In this document: positions 53,263-64,000 of the stretch, piece by piece | Layout of the letters: every line of letters begins with the position of its first letter | Numbering within the stretch: position 1 is the first letter of the stretch | Assembly (NCBI GenBank): GCA_020002185.1 | Contig: CM034534.1 | Coordinates: forward strand, 68,791,652-68,855,651 | Length of the DNA stretch: 64,000 nt | From: Paraescarpia echinospica | Lineage: Eukaryota; Annelida; Polychaeta; Sabellida; Siboglinidae | Reading direction: 5' to 3' | Position numbers and translations under genes: made by a program | Notes under the pieces: model-generated | Seen by the model: only the letters and a program-made list of their open reading frames with translations | Databases searched by the model: none | What the model was told of the DNA's origin: nothing

Positions 53263-54424
53263 ATGTTCTTTATTCTTGCATGCATGGATTTTGTGTAGTG
53301 ATTTTGCTTTGTTTAATTTTTTAGCACTGTTCGTTAAGTCACATCTCACTGCATTACATTTGGCTGTTATATTATCTTTGTTCATTGACGATCTGGTGTC
53401 ACCTGACGCACATGATTATCCCTACCGAGCGAGGTGGTCCTGTCAGAACTGTCAATCACAGAACAGATACATTTATAGATATGTCGATTCATCGTGTCTA
53501 CACATAACAAATGTTATATTATTCTTGGATCACCAAGGGCCTTAACGCGGATATTTGGACAAAGATAGGTGTCGGCTTTCATACTTGGGAAATTAACACA
53601 CCTGTGTTGACGTTTAATGCACTGTAGCGAAGTCGTACAATTAATTGTCAGACAACTGTTGTGTGAGTTGCACACGAAGCACTTCGTCAATGTTTAACTG
53701 TAAAGTCTGTGGTCGTATTCGACTCGAAAACATGTTATTTAGACCATAGCACTCGTGTTCAATCAACCGAGACGATACAGTCGGGCCAGTACAAAATATT
53801 ACTCCAATTTCTTCACACAATTATTGCGTGTGTGCGTGTGTATGTGTATGTTTGTGTGCGTGTGTGTGTGTGCGTGCCTGCGTGTGTTTGTATGCGCGCG
53901 TGTGTGCGTCTGCATAATGATTTAGTATGTCCTGAAACTAGGTAAGATGCCACTAAGAAGATGACAAAAAACTACATTACAATAGACTAGAAACATGTTT
54001 GTTTCTTGCAAGTTATTTGCTACCTGTAACATTACGACGTACTGGATCTACCTACTGATGAAATCGACTAATAACTGTACATCATACACTGCCTGACATG
54101 TCTCCTGCCCACCTCTAACATGCCCCTTAGTTAGCGCTGTATGTTCGTACGTAAAGTGACATTCTGAATTAGTGTATGTCTGTCTGTATATATATATATA
54201 TATAGTCTTACAGGACACCGTAATACAATACGGCGTATCACCCACATGCTGCGAAGCACGTGAGTAATTGTCTGACCGTCACGTGGAGTAGCGGTCAGTA
54301 GCCTCTATATATACAGACATACATACACGTGTGTATGTATATAATGAAGAATATATATATGTATATATATACATATAAACACACGTGTATATATATATAT
54401 ATGAATAACAGAATAAAAATGTTT
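53263..54424. other. Noncoding stretch, no recognised gene
   Basis: A GT-rich run at 53825-53915 and TA-rich runs at 54185-54205 and 54303-54405. No coding support. Confidence 0.5.
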
Positions 54425-54760
54425 CTATGGTCTTTCAACCAGTGTGCGCCGTAATGAAAAGGTGAGATTTTAAGGCTGCCTTGAAGGATTACAGGGAGGT
54501 TTTGGAAATAGCAGTAGTTGGTAGACCATTCCACATTGTAGCGGCAGCGTGGACGAATGCGCATTCACCAGCTTTGGTTCGGGCTGTCGCAACGACAAGA
54601 TTGTTACCCTCAGGAGAACGGAGATGTTTGGCTGATTTATAAACTGACACAAGTGACTGCTTATATGGTGGCGAGAGTTTAGCATTTAACGCCTTATACG
54701 GTTGATGCGTTGCAGTGTGGCTGCTCCCGGACCCGTGTAAAGTAGTCAAACATTTCATGG
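54425..54760 (-). mobile_element. 3' fragment of a CR1-like retrotransposon ORF2
   Basis: YKSAKHLRSPEGNNLVVATA, RTKAGECAFVHAAATMWNGL and then TSL, a stop, and SFKAALKSHLF. This is the conserved region after the RT thumb. It lies next to the element at 54770 in opposite orientation. Confidence 0.8.
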
Positions 54761-57032
54761 TTTTAAATTTTGTAAAGTGTTCGTGTTTCTATATACTGAA
54801 TTGTGAATATCCAAGGAATATATGCGGGACTTTTGCAAATCGTTCGTGTTGTAGATCTTAAGTTTTTATCGACTTTTATATTGACTTTTACTCTTGAGAC
54901 GTGGCAGCTGTGATTAACCAAGCTTGACCGGAACCGGTTTCCAACCTGCATTATATGGATGTCTACGCTCAGCCTGCCAGCGACCGGCGAAGCATGTCGT
55001 TGTCCAGGACCTTTCTTTTCGGCCTACGACACTGCCGTCAACCGCTTAGCCAACCGTGGACAACAACAATACGGACGCTGAACTTGTGCCGACTACCGAC
55101 TAGGCGCGGGACATCAGCCGGAACGAGGCGTATCAGGCCAATAACCACGCTTGGGCCGTTGAATGTGCGACCTGGTATTTGTAAACAGCGCGGTGTCAAC
55201 AAAGCAAATCTCAACCAGGTAACACTTGAAAATTGCAGTACGAAATCCATCGCCAGTCATTATATTCCAAATGTGGCTCTGATTAACGCTAGTTCCCTTC
55301 GCATTAAAGCGACCACTATAAGCGAATCTAGTCTTGTGCATAAATGGGATGTGCTGGCAATCACAGAGACGTGGCTTAAGAAGAACGTAGACGATGCGAT
55401 AATAGCCGAAGTAATCCCGCCCGGATATACACTCCAACATGTCGCTCGTGCTTTTGGTCGTGGCGGTGGAGTGGCAATTGTGCATCGCGCCACATACAAA
55501 ACAAAACTGCAACCGAAGTTATCTTAAACAACCATTGAAATACTCCGTTTGCAGTTGGTTACCTCGCATTGTATGAAATTCAACGTGTGGGTTGTCTACC
55601 ACACCCCGGTATCAACATCGGACTTTTATATCGAACTCGAACACTTATTCAACGAAGCGTCTATATCTGTCGTACCCACCATGTTGGGGATTTCAATATC
55701 CAATTTGATAGCGAAGTTATATCTGAACCTCTACGTGATCTTCTTGAGTCGTTCAACCTAACTCAAATGTACTTTCACCTGCACACATTAGTGGACATAT
55801 CCTGTATCTTGTCGTTAGTAATAGTAACAACCTCTCTGCTGTCACCGTTCTTCCAGACTCAATTTCCGATCACCATCATATTCAAATTGCAGTAAACGCA
55901 CTGAAGCCGACTTCTATAGTATCGACGACTGCAAAATGTAACTTTCGGGACACTGATAACTGTGCACCGAGAGACGAAAGAAACTCTGTTTGTGCTGATA
56001 TGACATCGTGCTGTAAAGATATGCAAGTGGGTGAATTAGTAGCTACGTACAACACCAACTTAATGAAGTGTCTGGATAAACACGCTCCGTGGCGCACTGT
56101 ACGCACATGAAGAAACTCGACCCACTCGTGGTACGACGCAGGCATTGACGATGCCCGTGAGAAGAAACGGAAATTGGAAAATCTTTGGAGGAAAACCAAA
56201 TTTGAAATTCATCGCCAGTTGTACGTCAGGTCACGTGATGAATGCAATGCCTTGATACTGGAGAGAAAAACATTATATTTTCAAGATCGTTTAGAAAACG
56301 CTAACAACAACATTATATTTCGTCTGGTGAGATCTCTTGGTGGTCACAATCCTCAGCTACATCTGTAATTCAGCTCGGCAGTGGAAGGATGCGAACTATT
56401 TTCGCATTTCTTTAGTGACAAAATCGATAAATTGTTGTCAAGCTCACAACATTGCACATCAACTGATCTGGCTATATGTGATGAAAAGCAATGTTTCACA
56501 AATCCTATACATGTCTTCTATCCTACAACAGCCGAAGAAATCACAATAATTTTTTCTACCACGAACAAAACTTGTGTGCTAGATCCTCTACCTGCCAACC
56601 AACTAAAAGACAATGCCTCCAGCCTGGAGTCCATTGTAACACTGATCACAAATGCATCTCTTGAAGACGCGGTCATGTCAACACTGCATAAGCAGGCTAT
56701 TGTCCGCCCTTTGTTGAAGAAGCCATCGCTTAACAAAGACGTCTTGAGTAACTATCGTCCAGTGAGTAATCTCACACATTTTTCTAAAGTAGTTGAGAAA
56801 GTAGTGGCGCTTAGAATATCCACACACGTCTCGGATCAGGGAATGAATGACTGTCGAAAACACTATTCGACGGTAACGGCTTTACTATACGTTACCAATG
56901 TCATGGACCAAAAACAAGGCACACCACTGGTTCTCATCGATTTCAGTGCAGCTTTTGAGACAACTAACCATGCCATCTTAAGTCCTAGTTTCCGTCCTAA
57001 TTGTTTCGAGCACTCGGCAACGTTCTATTAAC

Positions 57033-58009
57033 CAGTGCTGGTACAAGTACTCCAATAAAGTAAGTAACTAAAAATAAAAGTATCCCCCCAAGAAAGTACT
57101 TAAGTACAAGGTATAAAGTTCTTGCATCAAAATTGATCACTGTCAGATTATTCCAGTATGTGTCCATTATCCAAAATGGAGACATACGCCAAGCAAAGTT
57201 TTGTTTAGGTAAATACTGATACCACTACTACGTAATAATAATAATAAACATTATTTACTCATGATCATCAACGGATCAAAAATAAATGCAATATTATACA
57301 ACAGGAGAGAAGAATGCAAACTTAATTAAACTGCATTATAACCGTTAACAGACCCGTATGGCATATCATGCATTGTGCATTACCTTTTCAATGAACTAGA
57401 GTTGTTTTCAACAAAAAGCAAGTCTTTGCCACTATCACCACTCTCTCTCTCTCTCTCATTGACTCGAGACAAATGCATCAGGATGTTTTTCACACTTCTG
57501 GGAGTCATATGATCAGAGGTGTGCAGGTAGCCACTAATTAAAGTTGGTATTATTAGATGAAGTGCTGTTCAAACAGTACCCAGCAATTAATCAGTGAATG
57601 ACTGGGAAGCCATTGAGGCCTGTCCCACTAGCCTTGTGTGAAAAAGGGTTTTGGCTGAGGACTAAGCTTCAAAGGACCATTGAATCCCTTTGGGCAGACT
57701 GCAATCACACTGTTCCAATATCACCTGCTTGTAAACATCGGGTAGCACAAAAGAAGCCATGATTAATCCAAAGTGTAGTCAGTCAAGGATTAACAATGCA
57801 AACAAAAACCCGGTGAAGCTGCTTCATCCCTGGAGTTATAACATAAAAAGTACCAAAAGTATGGTAGTAGACAGTAAAAAAGTACACATAAATGTACTTC
57901 GTTACAAGTAATAAGTAATCTCTAAAAATGTACTTCGTTACAAGTACATTAAAAAAATCTACTTAAGAACTGTAACGAAGTAAATGTATTTTGTTACATA
58001 CCAGCACTG
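57033..58009. mobile_element. Nonautonomous hAT element with perfect 8-bp target duplication
   Basis: The ends are cagtgctggta and its exact reverse complement taccagcactg. The flanks are ctattaac at 57025-57032 and 58010-58017, an exact 8-bp target-site duplication, the hAT hallmark. Subterminal sequences rich in agtac/taacgaagta also fit. Length 977 bp; no transposase frame was seen. It disrupts the retrotransposon at 54770-59026. Confidence 0.93.
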
Positions 58010-58968
58010 CTATTAACTGACTAGTCTGTATATATTGCGGTTACAATGTTATGATCTTATGAGGTCTCATTCAACTAGCCAGCCTTTTTTGAGAACATTA
58101 TCGCCAAGCCGACCTTTCTATACTGGCACTGAGGGTGGTCACAGCCAGGATTCTTGTCGTCCTCAGTGGTTCTTTTACGTCCCAAATTGAGACGGGACCG
58201 ACATTAACGTGATCTCCGAGTCACGAGGGATACACAGTTCGACGACTACGATTGCGCTACGGCTTTGTTGACAAAGCTCGTCTGATATTGCGTCGCCCGC
58301 GCAATCATAGTGTTGCTCCGCTGTTGCATGATCTGCACTGGCTACCCGTTGCTCGCAGAATCGAGTTCAAAATATTGGTGTTTACCTACAAGGCAATGCA
58401 TAAAAATGCGCCCGTCTACTTGCGTGATATCGTGTGTCCTTACAGACCCGCTAGATCACTGCGGTCTGCTGACGTGTTGTCCATAACGCGTACTCGTGTC
58501 AAAGCTGGTGACAGTTCGTTCGCGGGGGCCGCTGCAACTCTCTGGGACACTCTACCTTATAACATTAAATCTTCGGACACTCTTGGCAGATTTAAATGTC
58601 AACTAAAAACACATTTATTTAGAATATCATTCTAGACGAACGCTAGTAGGTTGTTTGTGAGTGACCTCAGTGATCCAGTGGAATTATTTATATTAGTAAT
58701 ATTCTATAACTATTTATTTATTTATTTGATTTTATTCTGGTATCGTTTAGTGATTAACTTACGCTTTGTAATTTATTAATTATATTATATTGTACTGTGT
58801 TTATTTTAAGTTAACATCTTACTATCACATTCCAAATATTTTGTTACCTTTTACTTAATTTATTTATTAATATTTTTATTACTATTGTATGCCACAATTT
58901 TTTTATTTAAATGACTGTGTTAATACTAATATTTTAGTTTAATGATCATGACGCGTGATGTATTGTAA

Positions 58969-58998
58969 AGCGCCACGAACAATTGTGGATCTGGCGCT
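58969..58998 (+). promoter_or_regulatory. 3' stem-loop of the retrotransposon
   Basis: agcgcca (58969-58975) pairs with tggcgct (58992-58998), followed about 17 bp later by attattatta repeats. A 3' hairpin plus short repeats is the RT recognition end in L2-type elements. Confidence 0.6.
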
Positions 58999-59260
58999 AT
59001 AACAAATTAAATAGATTATTATTATATGTAAGTTCTGCTATTTTGTAGGTAATCCGTTGCTAGACAATGTAAGCACCGCCTTTGTATCGCTATAAATTTA
59101 AACTTTTACATCCTTAGCGGTGATAATTAAACTATGCTTAAGAAAATTTACTCAAAATGTTAACACATCCATGTAGTGGCGATTGGAAAACCAGTTGGTT
59201 CAACGAATAAAGTGAATAATATTTGACTTTTATGAAACGAAAAGAAGGCACCAGCGACAT

Positions 59261-59297
59261 CGTACATAGCCTCGATTACCCAGGCGCCGTGAGGTCT
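59261..59297. repeat. Left half of a dispersed repeat split by a retrotransposon
   Basis: gcctcgattacccaggcgcc followed by gtgaggt corresponds to 5667-5695; the right half resumes at 63486. Confidence 0.65.
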
Positions 59298-59369
59298 TGG
59301 TCTTGGTTGAGTACTGGCCAACACTCCTTAGGAGTCATACGGTCAGGGTTGGGTGCGCATGCTAGGTTA

Positions 59370-62300
59370 TTAGTCGTGTATTAATGCTTGTCTGAATTTC
59401 TGTGGCTCTGTAATGTTGACTATTGCATCTGGTAGGGAATTCCAATCTTTTATTGTTCGGGGGAAATAGGAAAATTTATAACAGTTCTTGCTGGTGTGGA
59501 TAGTGTTGAATGCTTTGGTATTTAGATGCCGTGATAGGCGTTGTACAGGCTGGAGGAGGTTTTCAACAGGCAAGGTTAGGTGGCCATAAATGGCTTTGTG
59601 CAATATGGCGAGGCGTCTGTTTGTTCGTCTGTTTGTTAGTTGTTCTAGGTTTATTTTTGTTAACATTTGTGACACGCAACCAGTTTCTCGGGATGTATAG
59701 TCGTTAAGGCAGAAGCGAGCTGCCCGTCTTTGGACCATTTCTATTTTGTTGATGAGGACTTGGGTGTGGGGGTCCCACACGGATGCTGAATATTCTAGGA
59801 GTGGTCGGACAAGGGTTGTGTAGGCACTTGTTTTAATGTTTTGGGGGCACGAGTAGAGGTTGCGTCTGATAAATGCTAGGGTACGGTTTGCTGAGGCTGT
59901 AATCTGATGGATGTGTTTGTTCCAGGTGAGATCTTTGGTGATACATACTCCTAGATAGGGATGACTGTCGGTTTCCTGTAGTGTTGCGTTTCCTAGAGTA
60001 TAATTAAAATGTTTTACGTTTCTTGCATGGGTTAGTCTCATCACAAAGCATTTTTTTGGGTTAAAGTGCATCTGTCAGTCGTGTTCCCATTTTGCTAACT
60101 CATTTAGGTCTTTCTGTAATTCTTGTGAGTCGGACTGATTATTGATTTCTCTATAGAGGACACAGTCATCTGCAAAAAGACCGGCTGTGGAGCGGATCTT
60201 GTCAGGTAAATCATTGATGTATATCAGGAAGAGAAGCGGTCCCAATACCGTGCCTTGCGGTACACCTGATGTAACATTTGTCCAGGTGGAATGTTCTCCA
60301 CCGACCACCACTCTCTGTTCACAGCACTTGAGAAAGTTAGAGATCCAGGCGTGTGTTTTGTTGTGGATGCCATATCTCTTTAATTTATTTAGGAGCCGGT
60401 TGTGGGGAACGGTGTCGAATGCTTTTGAGAAGTCCATTATTATCATGTCCACTTGGGATTTATTATTTAGGGATTTCGCTAGGTCGTGTGTGGTGAGTAT
60501 TAATTGGGTTTCTGTGGAGTGTTTACTGCGGAAGCCATGTTGACTGTCGGATAAGACTGTGTATTGATCAAAATGGTCCATTATGTTAGAGTAGATAATG
60601 TGTTCGAGGAGTTTGCAACATATTGAAGTTAGGGAGATGGGACGGTAATTTGACGGAAGGGACCGGTCTTCCTTCTTGAAAATGGGAGTGATGTTGGCAC
60701 GTAACCATGAGTGCGGAAGTTCTCCTGTGATAATTGATTTTTGGAAGATTACTCTGAGAGCTGGAGCTAATTCATTTGCGGCAAGTTGTAAGATTCTGGC
60801 TGGCACTTCATCAGGTCCTGTTGATTTGTTTGTTTTTAAGTCATTAAGTAATTTGGTGACCCCTTTTGTTGTGATGGTGATGTCAGTCATAGCTGGTATG
60901 TTTGAATATGGTTCTTGTGGTAGGTTGGTGTTTTCATTTGTAAAGACTGACTTAAATTGGTTATTGAGGATTTCGGCTTTAAGTCTGTTATCTGATTCTA
61001 CCCTGTTGTCTTTCGTTAAGGTTGGTATTCCGACTATATCAACTTTAAGGCTTTTTATGTATGACCAGAATCGTTTTGGTGAATCGGAACAAATGGATGA
61101 TATATATCTTCTGTGAGCATTTCTTGTCTCTCTGTGTGTGGTTTTACGTGCCTTACAAAAATTTTCATAGCTGGCTTGATTTCCAAGTAGTTTGTGAGTG
61201 TTGAAAGCCCTTTGTTTACGTTTGTGTAGTCGCTTGATTCGTTTATTTATCCAGGGTGTTTGGTTACGCTTTGATATTATTTTTGTTGGTATGTGAATGT
61301 TAATTTTTGAGACAAGTACAGTTTGGAACTCTGTATACATTTCATCAACTGTGTTCTTGGATGTATCCCTTGATACAAACTCATTGCTCCATTTGAGCAG
61401 GTCTTCTTTCAGAGCCTGTATGTTAGCTTTGTGGTACATGTATATTTTGCGTGGTTTTTGCTTGATGACCCTAGGCTTACAGCTGTTTATGATTACTGGG
61501 ATGCCGTCGTGATCGCTTATTCCTGGTACTACTGTAGATCTTTCAACAAGGGTGGGGTTAGTTGTGTAGAACAAGTCCAAAGTGTTGTTTATTCTGGTGG
61601 GTTCGCGTACAACTTGTTTAAGTCCAAAATCATTGGCAATTTCTAGTAGCATCTTGGATAGACCGGGAGCAGCTCCGCCTGGCTTTGCACTGAGTAGGTC
61701 CCAATCTATGTCGGGAAGATTAAAGTCTCCGCCTAGCCATATATGTTCTTTGTTTGAGCGTTAAATTTTGTTAATGGATTCTCGTAGTTCATGCATGTAT
61801 TCGTTTGAGTTACCAAATTGGGGTGATCTGTAGAATGCTCCTATTGTGATATCTTTCGATCCTTGTATTTTGATGGTGACCCAGATAATTTCACATTTGC
61901 TATCGAGGTATGTTCTGTGTGTTCCTATGAGGTCAGTCTTTAGTGCTATTAGGACTCCTCCTTTTGAGTTATCAAAATCTCTGTCTTTTCGGATGATTGA
62001 ATAATTGGAGGGGAACAGCTCACTGCTGTCAAATGAGCTGTCTAGGTGTGTTTCAGTGCCTATAATTATGTCAGGGTTGTAATTTTCAATGCACACGGCA
62101 AGGTCCGAAACTTTGTTCCTGATACTACAGAAGTTTATTATCATGGTTTTCAGGGATTGTCTCTTAGTAGGTGTTTCCTGAGTGTTTTTCTTAGTTCTAC
62201 TTGTTTTACATGGTCTAGTACTATTCGAGTTACTGCTTGTGTTATTATTCCTTTGTTTGTATGGAGAAGAAGTGGCTAGAGGTGGGCTTAGTGGTTCACT

Positions 62301-62858
62301 GCAATCAGGTGTGGACATGTCTGACAAGATAGAGAAGCTGTTTGTTAGCTCTATGGTTGAGTTTGAAAAAAGTGAACTTGTGAAATTAGGAATGCCACAC
62401 TGGCAGCAAATCCATGAGACTTGGCTGTTTTGGAGGGCGTTATATGCAAATGTCGACATTCCCATGCAATCTACATGGTACCATGAATTGCAATGATCAC
62501 AGCATGTCGCTCGCTGGTCCCATCTTGCTGCTTTTTTGCAGATGGCACAAGGGAATTTGGGCTTGTATGGACCTGGGTTTGGGTTAAGGTCACCAGCTTG
62601 CATAAGGATTAAGATGGCAAAGCATGTTGGATGTTTTTGGTTTAACGATGCTACCTTGTAAAAGATTTTTTATTTCCATCCTGTTATGGTGTTTGTGGAT
62701 GCTGGGAAATACTTGTAATCAAAGTCTGGGGACATAAGTAGAGATAGTTGAGGATTGGCAATTCTAGTCAAGCTTTCACCATGGTTTTCCCAGTTCTTCT
62801 GTTCTATCCTAAGTATTAGTCCACATAGTAGTAGTATACAGATGGCACAACAGTTCAT
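59370..62858 (-). pseudogene. Leader-2A-PHD-endonuclease-reverse transcriptase ORF, three stop codons
   Basis: A single frame of 1163 codons, broken only by TAA at 62670-62672, TAA at 61761-61763 and TGA at 60075-60077 (the last probably from TGG, in WEHD-QMHFN). Leader MNCCAICILLLCGLILRI, then ILILMQAGDLNPNPGP (2A-like) about 97 codons in. The PHD finger follows: CAICKKAARWDQ, CCDHCNSWYHVDC and WICCQC. Endonuclease: NFCSIRNKVSD, IIGTETHLD, GGDFNLPDIDW and GISDHDGI. Reverse transcriptase: IMDFSKAFDTVPH, SGVPQGTVLGPLLF and LFADDCVLY (catalytic Asp pair intact), and a thumb/C terminus to QALIHD. The lack of frameshifts suggests a young insertion. Confidence 0.92.
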
Positions 62859-62930
62859 CTTGGATTTGAGCGTGGTATAGTATTTTTAAATCTAACTGGC
62901 TAAAGGAGAGCGTGTTATTTTGTTTTGTTA

Positions 62931-63033
62931 CAAGACGCTTTGTGCAGTGCAATTGAAATGAAGATCTTCGCCCTGGTTGGGGGCCCCAGGGCGATACTGG
63001 ATAAAAAGCGTCTTGGTGAAAGGCCTGTTAGTA
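62931..63033 (-). promoter_or_regulatory. Structured 5' UTR of the PHD-type element
   Basis: An outer stem caagacgcttt (62931-62941) / aaagcgtcttg (63005-63015) encloses an inner stem tcgccctgg (62968-62976) / ccagggcga (62986-62994). Just 5' on the minus strand is ctaacaggcctttc, shared with the 49.7-kb element. Confidence 0.6.
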
Positions 63034-63485
63034 GACAGTTTATTGTATATTGTGTTTACTGTTGGATTTTAATTGGTTACTGACAGCCTGTAACTGACAG
63101 CCTATAATTCGTACTTTTAGTTTGTGTAAATAAGAATGATTTATGGTAATGCCAATGGGTAATGCACGTTAAGTCTAAGAGAATGTACGGTATGTTGGGT
63201 TGTTTTGGGGTTGTTTTGGTTCCGCACGCTTTATGTATGCTGTTTACCAGATCGCCATCTTGTTTGAAACTTTTAGGCTGGTTGTTACGCAAATTAAATT
63301 TTGGAAAATGTGACTTTGGGACGATTGATTGCAAATGTTGTCTTATAAGTGTAATGTAGTGGTGATACTTTTACACAACTGTAAGTTTGTATTAATAAAA
63401 GTGTTCAAAATGTGTGTTATGATCGATAAACGAAGCAGTAAGCAAAGGATACTACGACACCTGACGCATGCGCACTTCCTATCTT

Positions 63486-63660
63486 CCGAGGTGACAGTAC
63501 TTTGTCGCCCCTCACTACGGCCTGGAATATTAGGAGCGCGCTTCGTGCTACCCCTCCACGTACAGTTGGCGCTCCACCGTTCGATAGGTGGCGCTAACTT
63601 TACCACTGACGTCAGAGATTCGCGTGTACCTTCTTCCATCTCATGAATATGCATCGCTAT
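63486..63660. repeat. Right half of the split dispersed repeat
   Basis: cctcactacggcctggaata and the later aggtggc...ttacc...agattcg motifs correspond to 5711-5780. Confidence 0.6.
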
Positions 63661-63905
63661 TCACCAATGTGTGTTTACATCACATGACAGAAACACGCAG
63701 CACACATGCCTGAATCACAGTTTGCATTGTAGACTAGTTACTAGTATGTGTTAATGTGTGCCTGTTTTTAATGTAATTATACTTTTGTATTAGTAAGATA
63801 CATTAAAAAAACTTAGACATTAAAATGGAGTGGTAAAACAAATAAACGATTAAGTGTAATTACATAAAAATACGAAATGTCAGTTACATCAATGGAAGCA
63901 AATAA

Positions 63906-63958
<53 letters not shown>

Positions 63959-63976
63959 TGAGAGAGAGAGTGTGTG
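63906..63976. repeat. (TA)n-(GA)n microsatellite
   Basis: TA run followed by GA run near the right end. The remainder of 63660-64000 shows no gene. Confidence 0.95.
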
Positions 63977-64000
63977 AATATGATTGTTTTATTAAATCAT

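Larger units (their letters stand above)
54770..59026 (+). mobile_element. Degenerate CR1/L2-like non-LTR retrotransposon, split by a hAT element
   Basis: Endonuclease pieces at 54955-55895 (ALINASSLRIK, AITETWLKK, RGGGVAIV, HHVGDFNIQF), RT fingers at 56381-57000 (DPLPANQLKD, NYRPVSNLTHFSKVVEKVV) and motif A IDFSAAFETTNH. After the insert comes only the C-terminal part 58252-58635 (LHDLHWLPVARRIEFKIL to LKTHLF), so motifs B and C are deleted. The 3' end has a stem-loop and ATT repeats. The 5' limit is approximate. Confidence 0.85.
59298..63485 (-). mobile_element. CR1-like non-LTR retrotransposon with PHD finger and 2A-like leader
   Basis: Bounded by the two halves of the dispersed repeat, with gaggt at both junctions as a possible short target duplication. 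It contains a structured 5' UTR (62880-63060), one ORF (59370-62858, minus) and a short 3' UTR. PHD domains are known in CR1-like elements. Confidence 0.85.

Noticed and set aside
62182..62496. Frames on the plus strand over the PHD retrotransposon
   Set aside because: Antisense shadows of the minus-strand ORF, which has clear endonuclease and PHD motifs.

Overview
This is eukaryotic, metazoan DNA. It has split genes with consensus GT-AG introns, long (CA)n/(GT)n arrays, a coding minisatellite, several CR1/jockey-like and other non-LTR retrotransposons, a hAT element and MITE-like elements. A marine invertebrate, most likely a mollusc, is my inference; no single gene proves the species. A gap of exactly 1000 Ns lies at 14818-15817.

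The main biological content is a cluster of three paralogous genes that I can splice from the sequence but cannot name. Gene C (minus, 23385-30080) is complete in six exons. It encodes about 670 aa: signal peptide, a six-cysteine ectodomain split over two exons, a very long Thr/Pro mucin-like stalk built from a 21-bp coding minisatellite, one transmembrane helix and a 26-residue tail. Gene B (plus, 15935-20629) has exons 2-6 of the same architecture with the same intron phases (1-0-1-1-2); its signal-peptide exon is probably in or near the N gap. Gene A (minus, 103-2790) keeps only the stalk, transmembrane and tail exons and looks 5'-truncated. They are probably type I membrane glycoproteins of the cell surface.

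The layout is dominated by duplication. Blocks at 1-9000 recur in the same order at 23283-42540 with insertions and deletions; the first 1.5 kb is identical, even in microsatellite length. A second duplication pairs about 33370-37025 with 42080-45812. Both copies of the first duplication carry an element with a 50-bp satellite (about 34 and 6 units). A 2.3-kb inverted-repeat element (11433-13698) and a THAP-domain exon with one stop codon (14283-14481) lie between genes A and B.

The right third (35.7-63.5 kb) is mostly non-LTR retrotransposons, all damaged. There is a CR1-like element with an esterase-type ORF1 (35.7-39.0 kb, minus) and its degraded duplicate (44.5-45.8 kb). A degenerate element lies at 47.95-49.45 kb. 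A nearly full element at 49.7-53.3 kb has a mutated RT active site. Another at 54.8-59.0 kb is split by a hAT element with a perfect 8-bp target duplication. A PHD-finger element at 59.3-63.5 kb (minus) is interrupted only by three stop codons. Two of these carry an N-terminal hydrophobic leader ending in a 2A-like NPGP motif, and related 5' UTR motifs with hairpins.
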